This document shows, in pieces, positions 31,543-33,493 of a stretch of 33,493 nucleotides of DNA. Position numbers and translations under genes: made by a program. How positions within the stretch are numbered: position 1 is the first letter of the stretch; every line of letters begins with the position of its first letter. Below the pieces are notes generated by a model. It saw nothing but the letters and a program-made list of their open reading frames with translations. It had not been told where the DNA came from and ran no database searches. The DNA comes from an uncultured Spirochaetaceae bacterium (GTDB taxonomy: Bacteria; Spirochaetota; Spirochaetia; Sphaerochaetales; Sphaerochaetaceae). The stretch spans positions 1-33,493 of the forward strand of contig CALXLD010000033.1 of NCBI GenBank assembly GCA_944389105.1. Reading direction: 5' to 3'.

Positions 31543-33078
31543 GAATTCTCTCTTTATGCTTTCGTCAGGTTCTTTTGAAAGAAGCGAGAAAACTACAATG
31601 AAGACTGAGGAAATGATGAATGCTGGCAGGAGTTCATAGATACCCCAGATTCCGCCCATTGGCTTTACAAGGAAATTCCAGATGAATACCATTGCGCCTC
31701 CGGAGATCATACCAGCAATGGCTCCGGCTCTTGTGGTTCTCTTCCAGAAAAGCGAGAAGAGCATCAGAGGTCCGAATGTTGCTCCGAATCCTGCCCATGC
31801 AAAGCTCACGATTGTGAAGATTACGCTGTCTTCATCCATAGCGATGATTGCACCAAGAATTGCAATTATCAGAAGTGCTGCGCGTCCGACATGCATGATT
31901 TCCTTGTCAGATGCTTCTTTCCTGAAAAGACGCTGCCAGAGATTCTTTGAGAATGCAGATGCTGCAATCAGAAGATAGGAATCAGAGCTGGAGATAGTTG
32001 CTGCAAGTATTCCTGCACTGACAAGACCTGCAAAAAGCGGGTGCAGCATTATTGAAGCAAGATATGAGAATATGTTCTCCGCATCTGAATTCGTGACGAA
32101 CTGTGTTGGTACAAGTGCTCTTCCTATAAGACCGATTGTAATAGCTGCAAAGAGCGAGATAACAACCCAGACGGTTGCTATACGGCGGCTTTTCTTGAGC
32201 TCGACCTTGTCCCTGATGGCCATGAATCTGAGAAGAACCTGAGGCATTCCGAAGTATCCAAGACCCCATGCAAGCATCGATAAGGCAGAGATTATTCCAT
32301 ATGGGGAAGCCGCTCCAAAGAGTGGTGCGCCATTCTCTATAATCTGCTCTCCCGCTTCATTCAGGGTAGGTGTTGCGATATTGAAGAATTCCAGGAAACC
32401 CGGAATAGCTTTGAGATTTGCAAATACCTCCCCAAGTCCACCTGCATTGATAGTTCCAAGTGTCAGGATAATCACAAGAGCAAGTACCATTACGACAGCC
32501 TGCATGAAGTCACTTGCACTTTCTGCCAGGAAGCCGCCAAGGAATGTATAAATAACAACGAATGCAGCTCCTATGATCATCATTACATGGTAATCAACAC
32601 CGAAAAGTGATGAGAATAGCTTGCCGCAGGTAACAAAGCAGCTTGAAGCATATACGCAGAAGAAAATCAGGATGAATACAGAAGATATAGTCATGAGGAT
32701 CTTCTTATTCTCATGGAAGCGGTTGCTGAAGAAATCTGGGAGAGTAATTGCATTTCCTGCAATCTCTGAGTAGTGTCTCAGGCGTCTGGCAACAACGAGC
32801 CAGTTGATGTAGGTACCTATAGCAAGTCCTGCAGCAGTCCAGAATGCATCTGCAAGTCCCGTCCAGTATGCTAGACCTGGAAGTCCCATAAGCAGCCATC
32901 CGCTCATATCGGAAGCTTCTGCGCTGAAAGCAGCTACCCAAGGTCCAAGGGATCTGCCTCCAAGATAATAGTTTTCGGAATTCTCATTTGCTCGCTTTGC
33001 GAAGTAAACACCGATTCCGATAACAACTCCGATATAGAGCACCATCGTGATCAGTGTCTGAATCTGGCTTGATTCCAT
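31522..33078 (-). CDS. putP: Sodium:solute symporter, PutP type (probable sodium/proline)
   Basis: The 518-residue inner-membrane SSS-family carrier has about 13 helices. The PutP signatures SAEASDMSGWLLMGLPG (TM2, sodium site) and ATISSSDSYLLIAASAF (TM8, sodium/proline site) are intact, as is LAWGLGYFGMPQVLLRFMAI. Proline is the likeliest substrate; pantothenate or other SSS substrates fit the motifs less well. GGAGG precedes ATG 33078. Monocistronic. The 230 bases upstream, up to the right repeat, carry no clear promoter; TTGCAA occurs twice 9 bases apart there (about 33161-33176). Confidence 0.92.
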   Translation of the reverse strand: MESSQIQTLITMVLYIGVVIGIGVYFAKRANENSENYYLGGRSLGPWVAAFSAEASDMSGWLLMGLPGLAYWTGLADAFWTAAGLAIGTYINWLVVARRLRHYSEIAGNAITLPDFFSNRFHENKKILMTISSVFILIFFCVYASSCFVTCGKLFSSLFGVDYHVMMIIGAAFVVIYTFLGGFLAESASDFMQAVVMVLALVIILTLGTINAGGLGEVFANLKAIPGFLEFFNIATPTLNEAGEQIIENGAPLFGAASPYGIISALSMLAWGLGYFGMPQVLLRFMAIRDKVELKKSRRIATVWVVISLFAAITIGLIGRALVPTQFVTNSDAENIFSYLASIMLHPLFAGLVSAGILAATISSSDSYLLIAASAFSKNLWQRLFRKEASDKEIMHVGRAALLIIAILGAIIAMDEDSVIFTIVSFAWAGFGATFGPLMLFSLFWKRTTRAGAIAGMISGGAMVFIWNFLVKPMGGIWGIYELLPAFIISSVFIVVFSLLSKEPDESIKREFEEARKA

Positions 33079-33310
33079 TTAATCCTCCGAACGTGGTTTT
33101 AACATTGATATTACCTGAAATAGAAAAGAGATGGTAGTGCAGATGTTTCCAGATTTGCAATCTTTGCAAAAGATGGACATAAATATTGTTTTATGGGGTT
33201 TTTTATCTTATTGGCTAAGAAAAACTCCGGATCATATATGCTGGGAAAGATTATATTCTCATATTTCTGAATTCCCTTTCCTGGTTCTTGATAATGCTTA
33301 TCCTGCTTTT

Positions 33311-33447
33311 TTGTGGGAAATTTCTCCGGTTTCTTAGCCAGAATCCCCTTCCAGTGCGTATTGCTTACAGGAGGCAGCAATTGGAAGAGGAAAAGAGAAA
33401 GAGATTCTGGGATTCCCTGTGCCTTGCAGACGACGCGGCATTCTCCA
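33311..33447 (+). repeat. Inverted repeat, right copy
   Basis: Reverse complement of 1-137, with the same promoter-proximal region, ribosome site and first nuclease codons. Sequence continues 46 bases past the shared part only because the left copy is cut by the window edge. Confidence 0.93.
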
Positions 33448-33493
33448 TCGCCCTCGACGGCAATACGGAGTGTGCCTCGTTCATAGTCCGCAC
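33381..33493 (+). CDS. Rpn-like PD-(D/E)XK nuclease, 5' fragment (runs off right edge)
   Basis: Thirty-seven codons from TTG 33381, preceded by AGGAGG seven bases upstream, open to the window end. The reading starts with a charged EEEKRKRFWDSLCLADD stretch and continues AAFSIALDGN and TECASFIVR. The (D)D-x-x-F-x-x-x-(L/F) pattern then E-C-x-x-F resembles the N-terminus of Rpn/PDDEXK_2 nucleases, which promote RecA-independent recombination. The catalytic residues would be downstream of the edge. Same gene as at 67-1. Confidence 0.55.
   Translation, partial: MEEEKRKRFWDSLCLADDAAFSIALDGNTECASFIVR

Noticed and set aside
33131..33380. Overlapping ORFs on both strands upstream of putP
   Set aside because: No recognisable domains or ribosome sites; they run into the Rpn repeat and are most likely non-coding.
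1..33493. CRISPR arrays, prophage genes, defence islands and biosynthetic clusters
   Set aside because: No regularly spaced repeats, phage structural genes, restriction or Cas-like proteins, or synthase modules are seen; the only mobile-type signal is the Rpn repeat pair.

Overview
The window reads as a chromosomal segment of a diderm, probably anaerobic, host-associated bacterium. A spirochaete of the Sphaerochaetaceae/Treponema group is my best guess. This is inferred from gene content: a tripartite RND pump, a TAXI-type TRAP transporter, an Nfn transhydrogenase, hexuronate catabolism, and Rpn-type nuclease repeats. No rRNA or other decisive taxonomic marker is present. Coding is dense, with many ATGA/GTGA overlaps and four overlapping convergent stop regions.

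Layout. Bases 1-137 and 33311-33447 are two copies of the same repeat in opposite orientation. Each carries the 5' end of an outward-facing Rpn-like (PD-(D/E)XK) nuclease gene. They may be flanks of an invertible segment, or simply the repeat-bounded ends of an assembly contig. From 181 to 7950 lie recX, adenine deaminase and a tolC-adaptor-RND efflux operon. From 8260 to 13477 lie a divergent glucosamine-6-phosphate deaminase-like gene and a hexuronate operon (uxuA-gntR-uxuB) followed by a YitT-family membrane protein. From 13474 to 16755 lie an orphan trpB, an AlkD-like DNA glycosylase, a LUD-domain protein and a divergent HAD phosphatase. From 16782 to 19759 is a TAXI TRAP transporter (binding protein plus fused permease). 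An initiator tRNA with a strong promoter follows at 19993-20065, then a structured tail ending in a terminator.

From 20285 to 22613 lie a YkgJ-type cysteine-cluster protein, a YbaK/ProX-type deacylase, and two hsp20 genes behind a nearly perfect sigma-54 promoter. From 22756 to 25546 is nfnA-nfnB translationally coupled to a PTS EIIA domain. From 25530 to 27453 is an ecfA-ecfT-5-formyl-THF cyclo-ligase operon without an S component. From 27708 to 31276 is a class I ribonucleotide reductase (nrdA-nrdB) behind a Fur-type box. From 31522 to 33078 is a PutP-type sodium:solute symporter.

Most notable signals: (1) a sigma-54 promoter match upstream of hsp20 with a hairpin starting at the predicted +1; (2) four genes without a Shine-Dalgarno sequence (recX, LUD, ybaK, ecfA), each with a TANNNT -10-like hexamer exactly 6 nt before ATG, suggesting leaderless mRNAs; (3) the inverted Rpn repeats; (4) a structured tail behind the initiator tRNA; (5) two places where a hairpin competes with or contains a Shine-Dalgarno sequence. 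I did not find an unmistakable defence island, CRISPR array, prophage or biosynthetic cluster.
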